Assembly (NCBI GenBank): GCA_025354565.1
Contig: JANXMQ010000131.1
Span: 1 to 37,177 of the forward strand
Direction: 5' to 3'
Origin: Akkermansiaceae bacterium
Lineage (GTDB): Bacteria; Verrucomicrobiota; Verrucomicrobiia; Verrucomicrobiales; Akkermansiaceae
Length of the DNA: 37,177 bases
In this document: positions 7,066-14,171 of the stretch, piece after piece
How positions within the stretch are numbered: the stretch's first letter is position 1
Layout: each line of letters begins with the position of its first letter
Position numbers and translations under genes: made by a program
The notes under the pieces: generated by a model
Databases searched by the model: none
What the model saw: only the letters and a program-made list of their open reading frames with translations
Told to the model about the DNA's origin: nothing

Positions 7066-8415
7066 CTACTCGAAAAACCGCTTCAAAGCCCGCTGCTCCG
7101 CTGGATCGAGGGCGTCCCGCCACACTCGGTCGCCGCCCTTGCCCGTCGCTTCGGTGTTACCGCCCTGCGACACGCGCGATGGCGATTTATCCACCTCGTG
7201 CTGGCCATCTTGCAGTTCGAGCAAATCACCCGGCGTGGAGCGCGACAAATCCTTGGCATCGAGACCAGTGAGTTTGCCGATTCCCACCTTATCCTTTTCT
7301 GCGCCTAGCACCGAGGGATCGTGACCCGGCCCGCGGTCCACTCCACCTTTGCCGACGCCGTCCTTGCCCTCACCTTTGCCGTCACCTTCCCCCTTGCCTT
7401 GACCATCGCCGTCACCTGCCAGCAATTCATCCGACCAATCCTCGCCCTCGCCCTTGGCCGCCTTCATGGCCTCTGCATTTTTTTTCAAATTTTCCCGCAT
7501 CTGCTCCAATTGCTCGGGGGTCAGCTTTGCCATGTCCTTCAAATCGAGCTGTTTCATTTGTTCCAGCAGCGCCGGATTCGGCTTCATCGCGCCATTTTGC
7601 AGACCTTGCAGAGCTTGGTCGAATTCCTCCATCATCCGGTTCTTTTCGGCTTGGTTGGACGAGCCAGCGTTTTTCTCCAGATCCCCCAGTGCCTTCTCCG
7701 CCCGACCCAACTCGCGCTCGACCCGGGCGGCCTCGGACTCATGCGCTTTTTTCAATGAATCCGTCGCCTCTAACGACGAGTGGCTGAACCATTGCTCCTC
7801 CGCCTGCGCTTTCAGCTCGTCGAGTTTTTTGCGCGTTTCCTCCAGATATTTTTCATCGACGACTTCCTCCTTGGTCAGTCGATCCAGCTCCGACCCCAGT
7901 TTTTTCCATGCCTGCGGCTGCTCCGGTGGGGCCACGGTATTCGTGCCAAGGGCCGAAATCGGCAGCCACAATCCCGCAGCGAAAAGCACCAGCGCCCCAA
8001 GCGGCGGCACCAGTAGCCGCGACCATTGCCAGCGCAATCCCGCATCCACCTTCGCCACCGGAGCTGGCCAAGGAGCCACGCCTGCCAGCGCCGCCGAGAG
8101 TGCATTCCGCAAACGCATCGCCGCTTCGATCCGCACCATCGACTGCGCGGGTTGTTCAAATTTCCGCACCGCCCACGCCCAGCAACCCAGCGCCAGCACG
8201 CTCATCAACCCGCCGATCGCCGCTGCCAACTGCCACGGCGCGAGATGCGGAAACTCCCGCCTCACCACCAACAAGCCAGCCGCCCCCGCGATCCCCGCGA
8301 TGAGCAGCGGCACCGACAACGTTTCCAGCCACCACGCCAGATTCACCCGCCGCGCCACCTGCCGCGCCTGCGTCTGCCAATGCTCGCGATTCGAAGTCTC
8401 CGCCCCAGATGTCAT
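7066..8415 (-). CDS. Membrane-anchored coiled-coil protein of unknown function
   Basis: I do not recognise a named family. From the ATG at 8415 the protein has 449 residues. Near the N-terminus are two hydrophobic segments (roughly residues 30-50 and 64-83) and a third at about 133-157 (LLVPPLGALVLFAAGLWLPI). After these come long charged helices with heptad character (about 180-320), then a low-complexity Gly/Asp/Lys/Glu stretch (GDGDGQGKGEGDGKGEGK), ending in WRDALDPAEQRALKRFFE. This looks like an inner-membrane protein with a large coiled-coil domain and a flexible acidic linker. I chose the ATG at 8415 because it gives a sensible cytoplasmic N-terminus; the frame is open 20 codons further. 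Its mRNA may run into the regulator gene downstream. Confidence 0.75.
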   Translation of the reverse strand: MTSGAETSNREHWQTQARQVARRVNLAWWLETLSVPLLIAGIAGAAGLLVVRREFPHLAPWQLAAAIGGLMSVLALGCWAWAVRKFEQPAQSMVRIEAAMRLRNALSAALAGVAPWPAPVAKVDAGLRWQWSRLLVPPLGALVLFAAGLWLPISALGTNTVAPPEQPQAWKKLGSELDRLTKEEVVDEKYLEETRKKLDELKAQAEEQWFSHSSLEATDSLKKAHESEAARVERELGRAEKALGDLEKNAGSSNQAEKNRMMEEFDQALQGLQNGAMKPNPALLEQMKQLDLKDMAKLTPEQLEQMRENLKKNAEAMKAAKGEGEDWSDELLAGDGDGQGKGEGDGKGEGKDGVGKGGVDRGPGHDPSVLGAEKDKVGIGKLTGLDAKDLSRSTPGDLLELQDGQHEVDKSPSRVSQGGNTEATGKGGDRVWRDALDPAEQRALKRFFE

Positions 8416-8691
8416 CGCGGGAAAATTACCCGGACCGCACGCAAAAGCGACTCGAAAACTTCCGGTGATTTTCATCGACAGCGGTCGGGTGTGATCTCGG
8501 ATTGTAACTTACTCATGATGAAATGATCGAAACCCGCAGGCAGTCGAGTTTGCCTTGTGCCTTCTCCACTCGCCCCGGCTCCAGCCGCCGCCGCTCGAAA
8601 TCGCGACTCCCCGGCCAATTCATCCTGTCTCGAAGCCATTGACGGGATGCGGCGGAGGCGTTAGGGATGAGCGATCAAAAATCCTCTCCCC

Positions 8692-9378
8692 GTGGTTTTC
8701 TTGGCCCTGATTTCCATCGTTTCCCCGTGCCTGGGCGTGCCGGACACGCTGGAAATGACGGATGGGAGCAAGCTGGAAAAAGTCACGGATGCCGTGATGG
8801 AAGCGGGAAAAGTGAAAGTGACGCACGCGGGAGGAATCGGCAGGATCGCGCCGGAGAAATTCACGGCGGAATCCCGCAAGGCGCTGGGTTTGGCCGGTGG
8901 GGAGAATCAACCCGTGCCCGTGCCGGAAATCACGCGGCTGGAGACGACGAAAGGCGAGGTTTACGAGGGAATCCGTTCCTTGAGGGTGAAGCCGAGTTTC
9001 ATCAGTTTCGTTTACAAGGATGGATCGGCCTCGGTGAGGTTTGAAAAGTTGAGCGAAAAAATGCGGGCGGATTTTTCCTACAATAAAGAAATCGCCGACG
9101 AATTTGATAAAGAAAGGGATGATGCTGAAAAGGCGATGGCAAAAATAGAGTTGGCGATGGAAAAAGCCAAACTCCGAGCAGAGGCCAAGGTGGCGCTTCG
9201 GAAACGAAGGGAACAGGCTTTCTGGGAACTGCAATTCACGTCTTTCGGTACTAATTATTGGCTGAGTGGTCCGAGAATGAGGGATCTTTCCGATGGCATT
9301 TCATTAAGAGCATTACGGGAAGGTGGATTTTCAGCGGAGGAAAGCGTTTATTATCTGAATCAGGCAAAATACCGTTGA
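8692..9378 (+). CDS. Small secreted protein of unknown function
   Basis: The 228-residue frame begins with a hydrophobic signal-like segment (VVFLALISIVSPCLG) followed by two similar beta-rich units, each with a short polar motif (LEMTDGSKLEKVTDAVM near residue 20; LETTKGEVYEGIRSLRV near 84), then a highly charged helix (about 130-185) and an aromatic-rich C-terminus. The first canonical start is GTG at 8692, but this leaves the signal peptide without a basic N-region. The frame stays open to 8671 and reads AIKNPLP before it, so the real start may be upstream at a non-canonical codon such as ATC at 8674. The 276 bp before it hold nothing I recognise. Confidence 0.65.
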   Translation: MVFLALISIVSPCLGVPDTLEMTDGSKLEKVTDAVMEAGKVKVTHAGGIGRIAPEKFTAESRKALGLAGGENQPVPVPEITRLETTKGEVYEGIRSLRVKPSFISFVYKDGSASVRFEKLSEKMRADFSYNKEIADEFDKERDDAEKAMAKIELAMEKAKLRAEAKVALRKRREQAFWELQFTSFGTNYWLSGPRMRDLSDGISLRALREGGFSAEESVYYLNQAKYR

Positions 9379-9673
9379 GGATGAACGTTCAGGCGAGGAA
9401 TGAGGCGATGTGGCAACGGGAAGATGACTTGCACGCAGCCATGCGGGCCAAGGCATTGTGGGGATGGTGAATAGATAATTTATTAAACCTAATGTGCCAA
9501 ATAACTTTTAGATAACCTGCTCCAATCAAAATCAGGCGTATCATCTCTAGGTAATAAGAGATCAATTTTCCGGTAAAGACTCAGAAAGCGGGTGGTCCGT
9601 AGTCTAAGCGTATCAAAGTCGCTCAAACCTGTAAGATCCAAGGGAGATTGGCAATACCTCTCCGCCTTGGGCA
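9379..9673. other. Gene-poor AT-rich stretch before the hsdR remnant
   Basis: This 295-bp stretch is more AT-rich than its surroundings, especially 9470-9620, and holds no gene I can defend. A 61-codon frame on the minus strand (9489-9674) has a plausible amino-acid composition, but it resembles nothing I know and starts inside the restriction-gene remnant. The sharp change of composition at about 9660 fits an insertion or deletion boundary. Confidence 0.4.
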
Positions 9674-10034
9674 ATGCTGCTGAAGAATGATTACACGGGC
9701 ATCATCGTGACGATGATCCACAAGTTCCGCGACATGCCGGCGGACCTGAACCTGCGGAAGAACATCTATGTGCTGATCGACGAGGCGCACCGGACGACGG
9801 GCGGCGATCTGGGGAACTTCCTGATGGCCGGCCTGCCGAACGCGAGCTACATCGGCTTCACCGGCACGCCGGTGGACAAGACGGTTTTGCGAAGCACCCG
9901 GCTGGAAGGACGGCGAGGCGGAGTTGCGCGAGCTGGTGACGTTTGCGGTGTTTTCGGAAGAGGAGGATTTGGAGGAGGTGACGGCGACAGTGGAGGCGTT
10001 GTTTAATCTGTTGGTGGAGGCGTTTCGGAAATGA
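9674..10034 (+). pseudogene. hsdR: Internally deleted type I restriction subunit R remnant
   Basis: HsdR is the ATP-dependent DNA translocase and nuclease subunit of type I restriction systems, normally about 1000 residues. Here 70 codons keep part of the helicase core: KNDYTGIIVTMIHKFRD, then the DEAH box in YVLIDEAHRTTGGDLG (residues 32-47) and YIGFTGTPVDKT (59-70). Right after PVDKT, near 9884, the +1 frame takes over and reads PGWKDGEAELRELVTFAVFS to a TGA at 10034, which resembles the very C-terminus of HsdR. Most of the protein between these parts, plus the N-terminal nuclease domain, is gone. No hsdM or hsdS is present. This is a dead fragment of a lost restriction locus. Confidence 0.8.
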
Positions 10035-10076
10035 GGAAAAGAAGTGGCGAGTCAGCCGTGAGCAGACAAGATTGAA

Positions 10077-10131
10077 GAGGCTCGGGGCGAGACGCCTCGG
10101 CAACGGACTGGAGCGAGACGCTCCAGCCACT
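10077..10131. repeat. Palindromic dispersed repeat, copy 1
   Basis: Two palindromes follow each other: gaggc at 10077-10081 pairs with gcctc at 10094-10098, and ctggagc at 10108-10114 pairs with gctccag at 10120-10126 around the loop gagac. The second is followed by ccact. A near copy, including the trailing ccact, lies at 10936-10960. They look like a REP-type extragenic repeat. The remainder of 10035-10264 holds nothing else I recognise. Confidence 0.65.
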
Positions 10132-10264
10132 GCTCCTATCGATCACTGGCGTGACCGGGAGGAGTTTAAGTCACGAGTGATGGAATCCGCACGGAAGCTG
10201 GAAGTAGATATGCGATGCCAAGGCTCGGAGTTGTTTTCCCCTGCGCGACGCGTAGGCTCCCCTG

Positions 10265-10801
10265 ATGCAAATTTCCGATTTGACTGCCGAATCCCCGATG
10301 GGGGTGATTCTTGAAATGCTGCCTGGCGCACGGCGGGCCATTTTCGCCCGCTATCATCTCGGTGGCTGCCAGAGTTGCGCGTTTTCCAACGAAGAAACGC
10401 TCGCGGAGCTTTGCAAGCGTTCGGAGATCCCGGTGGCCAAGGTGTTAGAGCACCTGCTTGCCAGCCATATTCACGATTCCGCGCTGTGGATGGAGCCGGC
10501 CACCGCCAGCGAACAATTTTCCCAGTTCCGCCTTATTGACCTTCGGACGCGTGAAGAACACGAGGCGGCGGTGATTCCCGGTTCGGAGTTTTTTACCCAA
10601 GAACTCCAGCAGCAACTCTTCGCCGGCCCTCCTCTAACGAAAATTCTGCTTTACGACCACACTGGCCGCAACGTCCTTGATCAAGTCGCATGGTTTCGGG
10701 GGCACGGTCTCCAAGAAACCTACGCCTTGCGTGGCGGGATCGATGCGTGGAGCCGGGAAATCGACAAGTCCATCCCACGATACCGCGTCGAGATGGACTA
10801 A
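10265..10801 (+). CDS. DUF1858-like plus rhodanese-like protein lacking the catalytic Cys
   Basis: The 178-residue protein has two parts. Residues 1-70 resemble the short helical DUF1858/ScdA-N module, with the conserved Cys35 and Cys38 in GGCQSCAFSNEETL, a domain often found with redox or iron-sulfur repair proteins. Residues 85-170 form a rhodanese fold: LIDLRTREEHEAAVIPG (90-106), then KILLYDHTGRN (126-136) and ALRGGIDAWSRE (154-165). The active-site loop normally starts with Cys after a hydrophobic strand, and here that position is Asp131, so sulfurtransferase activity is not expected and a binding or regulatory role is more likely. It stands alone between repeat-rich intergenic regions. 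Confidence 0.8.
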   Translation: MQISDLTAESPMGVILEMLPGARRAIFARYHLGGCQSCAFSNEETLAELCKRSEIPVAKVLEHLLASHIHDSALWMEPATASEQFSQFRLIDLRTREEHEAAVIPGSEFFTQELQQQLFAGPPLTKILLYDHTGRNVLDQVAWFRGHGLQETYALRGGIDAWSREIDKSIPRYRVEMD

Positions 10802-11137
10802 GATAAGGAGCGAGATTTTTATCCCTCCTTCTTTGTTCGTGCAATGAAATGACGATAAGATCGTTGCTCGAATTGCACGTAGTTACGGCTGATTTCCTGA
10901 GATGAAAACGAGGAGCGAGACGCTCCTTACACGGTCTGGAGCAGAGATGCTCCAGCCACTTTGCCGCAACTATACTGCCGCGCCTCAGGATTTGTGGAGT
11001 AAGGAGAAGGGACCTTATTGTCCCTTTCTTTCGTGTTGACGGCAAAGAGGCGACAATAAGGTCGCCACTCCTTATAAAGCAAAACCACAAATCCTGACGC
11101 GTGGCAGTATATCTGCGATTTGTCGCGACTCCTTTCC
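10802..11137. repeat. 336-bp mosaic of palindromic elements
   Basis: This gene-free stretch is packed with inverted repeats. gtgcaat (10839-10845) pairs with attgcac (10872-10878). aggagcg (10911-10917) pairs with cgctcct (10921-10927). ctggagc (10936-10942) pairs with gctccag (10949-10955). A 27-bp inverted pair, 25 of 27 matching, bounds 10971-11111. Inside it are two hairpins, at 11007-11026 (loop cttatt) and 11049-11066 (loop aataag), whose loops are complementary to each other. The early aaggag/ctcctt pair at 10805-10830 could terminate the rhodanese-like gene. Confidence 0.75.
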
Positions 11138-12364
11138 TCACTTGTGCAGGATCTTCGCAACCTTCGGCGCACGCAGGCGGTGAGGTTCAGGAAGTCCCGA
11201 GCCTAACAGCGGACGACAGTAATTGTGAAATTCCTGGGTCACGCCATTGCCCTCGGCATTGATGAAATGGTCCGGCATGTGACGAGTCTTGCCAGCGACT
11301 TTCGCGATGTCCACCAGTTCGTAATCCACGCTGTAATCAAGCACCGGGCGCTTGATGACCACTGAGCCATCGACGTTGTCCCACATCGCGTATTGGACGG
11401 CCTTTTCCCCGACCTCGCGGGACTCGCGGGCGTCGCGGTCGGACTGAATGCCCATGAACGAACGTTGCAGATAGCCAAAGGTGTCGGAGCGGACGCGTTT
11501 GATGCCGAGTCCTTTGCGGATTTCGTTGGAGAGTAGATCGCCAAGTGCGCCGGTCCCGGAGAGTTGGACGTTGCCGTGGGAGTCCCGTTCCTCGGAGCCT
11601 AGCAGTTTGACGATCATCGCAGTGCCTTCGGGATCGGAAATTCCTTCTGAAACGGCGATCGTGCAGAGGCCGTGTTGCTGATAAACTCGGTCCACATCGG
11701 CGAGGAAATTTTCCATGACGAAGTGGCGTTCCGGCACATAGACGAGGTGCGGTCCGTCATCGAAATACTTGCGTGCGAGTGACGAAGCGGCGGTGAGGAA
11801 TCCCGCGTGACGCCCCATGACGACGCCGATGTAAACGCCCTTGAGTGCGCGGTTGTCGAGGTTCACCCCGGTAAACGCCTGGGCCACAAACCGCGCTGCC
11901 GAGCCAAATCCAGGGCAGTGATCGTTTTCCTCGAGGTCGTTGTCGATGGTCTTCGGGATGTGGATGGCGCGCAGCTCGTAATTCGCCTCCTTGGCCTGCT
12001 CTTTAACGATGCGAACGGTATCCGAAGAATCGTTGCCGCCGACGTAGAAAAAGTAGCGGATGTCGTGCGCTTGCATGACCTTGAACATGCGTTGGCAATA
12101 CTCTTCATCCGGCTTGTCGCGGGTGGAGAGTAGGCCGGACGATGGCGTGCCGGCGACCTGCTCAAGATTGTGCGTGGTCTCACGGGTGAGATCGACGAAG
12201 TTTTCATCGATGATCCCGCGCACGCCGTGGACTGCGCCGTAAATCGAGGTGACTTGGCTGAATTTACGGGCCTCGAGGGCGACGCCGACGATGCTCTGGT
12301 TGATGACGGGAGTGGGGCCGCCACCTTGGGCGACGAGGACTTTTCCTTCCAAACGATTGCTCAT
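11138..12364 (-). CDS. pfp: Diphosphate-dependent 6-phosphofructokinase
   Basis: The enzyme phosphorylates fructose 6-phosphate to fructose 1,6-bisphosphate, here most likely with pyrophosphate and therefore reversibly, in glycolysis/gluconeogenesis. In 408 residues I see the phosphate-binding GGGPTPVIN (14-22), GGND (109-112) where ATP enzymes have GGDG and PPi enzymes an Asp in the last position, the catalytic PKTIDND (137-143) and the sugar-phosphate motif MGRHAGF (183-189). The GGND Asp and the PKTIDND lysine are hallmarks of the PPi-using clade; substrate choice is inferred from them. I chose the ATG at 12364 (MSNRLEGK) because the conserved fold starts there; the open frame upstream is repeat-rich leader. 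It is monocistronic, with no partner gene adjacent. Confidence 0.92.
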   Translation of the reverse strand: MSNRLEGKVLVAQGGGPTPVINQSIVGVALEARKFSQVTSIYGAVHGVRGIIDENFVDLTRETTHNLEQVAGTPSSGLLSTRDKPDEEYCQRMFKVMQAHDIRYFFYVGGNDSSDTVRIVKEQAKEANYELRAIHIPKTIDNDLEENDHCPGFGSAARFVAQAFTGVNLDNRALKGVYIGVVMGRHAGFLTAASSLARKYFDDGPHLVYVPERHFVMENFLADVDRVYQQHGLCTIAVSEGISDPEGTAMIVKLLGSEERDSHGNVQLSGTGALGDLLSNEIRKGLGIKRVRSDTFGYLQRSFMGIQSDRDARESREVGEKAVQYAMWDNVDGSVVIKRPVLDYSVDYELVDIAKVAGKTRHMPDHFINAEGNGVTQEFHNYCRPLLGSGLPEPHRLRAPKVAKILHK

Positions 12365-12413
12365 GGGGCGGCGAGAGTTGACGATCCGCGCGGAGATGCA
12401 AGCGTTTAAGAAG

Positions 12414-12440
12414 TTGATGGTGGAGAGTTGATGGTTCATG
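12414..12440 (-). repeat. Degenerate heptad repeat in the pfp leader
   Basis: In pfp mRNA sense the leader reads CCATCAA, CTCTCCA, CCATCAA, CTTCTTA, a 7-base period with the recurring ATCAA, about 50-75 bases before the ATG at 12364. It is the degenerate counterpart of the perfect heptads before dapB. Confidence 0.5.
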
Positions 12441-12490
12441 CTTGGAAGAAATTTTTAGATTCGATTTTCGAGACATTTTCTGCCTTATCC

Positions 12491-12530
12491 CGCCATCAAC
12501 TATCAACTTACCGCCATCAACTCACTTCCC
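12491..12530 (+). repeat. Degenerate heptad repeat before the ORF at 12549
   Basis: Plus-strand heptads CCATCAA, CTATCAA, CTTACCG, CCATCAA, CTCACTT follow each other from about 12493. They have the same ATCAA core and the same orientation relative to the gene downstream as in the pfp and dapB leaders. They lie 20-55 bases before the most likely coding start. Confidence 0.5.
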
Positions 12531-12548
12531 TGCCCGCACCTCCCGGAA

Positions 12549-13046
12549 ATTTCCAGGATTCACGATTTCTCGCTGACCCGGCGGCATGGCCAAGTCAGGG
12601 GAACTGCTTTTTATCAGGATGCCCTGTGCTACGCGCAATCGCAATGGCTCGCGGGCAAGCCTGCGCAGGCGATCCTCCAGCTCAACAAAGCTTGGATGGC
12701 TGACCTCACCGGTGACGAACCGGAACTCTGGACGACCCCGCCGCCTTACCGGGCGCTGGTTTGGATTCTGGAACAATCCGCCACCGGCCAATGCGGCTAT
12801 CTCGGCAACCCTGTCCGTCATTTTCAGCATCTCGCCAGCCGCATGACCGGGCCACGGGCCGAGATCCGCCGGTGGCGTGCATGGCTGTGTTTTCATCTCG
12901 CGGAAACGGCTTTAGGCGGTGGGGGATTTCCACGCGATGGGGATCAAATCGCGCGAGAGGGGTTGTGGATCCCAAGTTTTGAGCAGGCTTTGGAGAAAAT
13001 TGCCAATCTAGGATGGAAGGGTGAAATCCAAGCAACCTTTGCCTGA
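12549..13046 (+). CDS. Conserved-looking hypothetical protein without a canonical start
   Basis: From 12549 to the stop at 13046 the frame has strong coding character: SRIHDFSLTRRHGQ, TAFYQDALCYAQSQWLAGKP, AQAILQLNKAWMADLTGDEP, GNPVRHFQHLASRMTGPR and EIRRWRAWLCFHLAE. The text is rich in Trp, His and Arg and looks like a small helical Verrucomicrobia family of unknown role. The first ATG is at 12696, in the middle of a predicted helix (AWMADL), and there is no in-frame ATG, GTG or TTG between the upstream stop at 12456 and that point. Either translation begins at a rare codon (ATT at 12549 or CTG at 12573 are candidates), or the original start was lost to the repeat just upstream. Coordinates take the ATT as a working start. 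Confidence 0.6.
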   Translation: MSRIHDFSLTRRHGQVRGTAFYQDALCYAQSQWLAGKPAQAILQLNKAWMADLTGDEPELWTTPPPYRALVWILEQSATGQCGYLGNPVRHFQHLASRMTGPRAEIRRWRAWLCFHLAETALGGGGFPRDGDQIAREGLWIPSFEQALEKIANLGWKGEIQATFA

Positions 13047-13098
13047 CAGCGCCCGGTGCGTCAATGACAGCGGCCCGCTTGCGAGATGAACCAAGGTG

Positions 13099-13122
13099 TA
13101 TTATTAAGATTTCCTAATAATA
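13099..13122. promoter_or_regulatory. AT-rich inverted repeat upstream of the secreted protein gene
   Basis: tattatta (13099-13106) and taataata (13115-13122) form a perfect 8-bp inverted repeat with an 8-base spacer, about 60 bp before the ATG at 13184. It could be an operator for the secreted protein gene or overlap its promoter. The stem is pure AT, which argues against a terminator. Confidence 0.35.
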
Positions 13123-13183
13123 TATGTTTGCCAAAGACTATAAAATTTGTTCCAATCTCAGTGTTGCACCCAATTACCACCCG

Positions 13184-14155
13184 ATGAAAACGCCCAATTC
13201 CCTGAATCCCATTCTATTTCTCGCGCTGATCGCACCGCTTTCCGCCCAGAACATGGCGACTGCGGTCTCATCATCCGAGATCGTCGCCAAGCGCGGGAAT
13301 CTAGATTCCAGCCAGAATACCGGCTTTGTCGTGACGGCTCCTTTGCTCAGCAATCGAGAGCTTCCCACTTGGAAAAAGGCCAGTGGCGATGGGCCAATTC
13401 AGAAGCCGGTTTTCGCTGCGCAGGACGCCTCCACCTTGGATATGCGCCTGCCCACCCGCCGCAATGTCGATGCGGTAATCGATCTTGACCTGCTGCGCGA
13501 GCCTTCTCCTTTTCAGGAAATTTCAAAAAATTCCACCAGCGCCACGTCTGCGGACCGTGAAATTCCAACCGAGGGATTGAAAAACGGCCTCGCGCTGATT
13601 TCAGCGCTTTATCGGGAATCCGGCAGGACCGAAACTGCTACCGATTGCTCCAGGATTTCCTTGTCCGTGGAACAAAGTGTGAAACTCGACCACGCTAGAG
13701 TGCTGGAAACGGTGGCCGCCGAGGTCGGTGCTAATCCATCGTGTGCCTGTGAAATCGTCAAAGCAGCGATCAAGTCCAGTGAGGCGGATGTTGCGACGGT
13801 GGTCGCCATTGTCAGCGCTGCCATTCATGAGGCTCCGGAAACCATGCGGATCGTCTCCCAATGCGCGATCGCCGCTGACCCGGAGTCTTTCGCCGAGATC
13901 CAAGCTCTCCTTGCCAAACTCGATCCGAATGGCGGCGACTCGGGCACCAGTGCGAAAAGCTCCAAGAGCGGTAAGGATTCCAAAGTCGCGATGGAGGTTC
14001 CGAAACAAACGGTTGCGGATCAGGGGAATCCTCTCGATTTCCCTGGCCATGGCCCGATCGGGCCAAATCCGGGGACGACTGGTGGAAATCCGCTTTTTCC
14101 CATCATTCCTCCGATCATCATCGTGCCTCCATCGACGTCGATTGTGAATCCTTGA
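13184..14155 (+). CDS. Secreted protein with Pro-rich tail, unknown function
   Basis: The 323-residue protein begins with a signal peptide (MKTPNSLNPILFLALIAPLSA). A low-complexity region (about 25-150) is followed by a helical part (about 170-255) with two related segments, VLETVAAEVGANPSCACEIV and the following VATVVAIVSAAIHEAPETM, which look like internally repeated helices with Cys residues. The C-terminus (from about 290) is Gly/Pro/Ile-rich: PLDFPGHGPIGPNPG and PIIPPIIIVPPSTS. This layout resembles secreted proteins of unknown role that I associate with Luteolibacter-like bacteria; the resemblance is from memory. The ATG at 13184 is chosen over 13124 because it opens the signal peptide. 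Confidence 0.7.
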   Translation: MKTPNSLNPILFLALIAPLSAQNMATAVSSSEIVAKRGNLDSSQNTGFVVTAPLLSNRELPTWKKASGDGPIQKPVFAAQDASTLDMRLPTRRNVDAVIDLDLLREPSPFQEISKNSTSATSADREIPTEGLKNGLALISALYRESGRTETATDCSRISLSVEQSVKLDHARVLETVAAEVGANPSCACEIVKAAIKSSEADVATVVAIVSAAIHEAPETMRIVSQCAIAADPESFAEIQALLAKLDPNGGDSGTSAKSSKSGKDSKVAMEVPKQTVADQGNPLDFPGHGPIGPNPGTTGGNPLFPIIPPIIIVPPSTSIVNP

Positions 14156-14171
14156 ATCGTTTGGCACCTAT

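Noticed and set aside
6434-7324. 296-codon plus-strand ORF
   Set aside because: Antisense to the sigma-54 regulator, whose motifs are unmistakable.
9258-9470. 70-codon plus-strand ORF overlapping the end of the secreted protein gene
   Set aside because: The first half is an out-of-frame reading of the gene at 8692, and the rest has no support.
9489-9674. 61-codon minus-strand ORF
   Set aside because: Plausible composition, but no family, no ribosome-binding site, and its start overlaps the hsdR remnant.
11138-12364. ATP-dependent phosphofructokinase
   Set aside because: The GGND and PKTIDND motifs fit the diphosphate-using clade rather than the GGDG of ATP enzymes.
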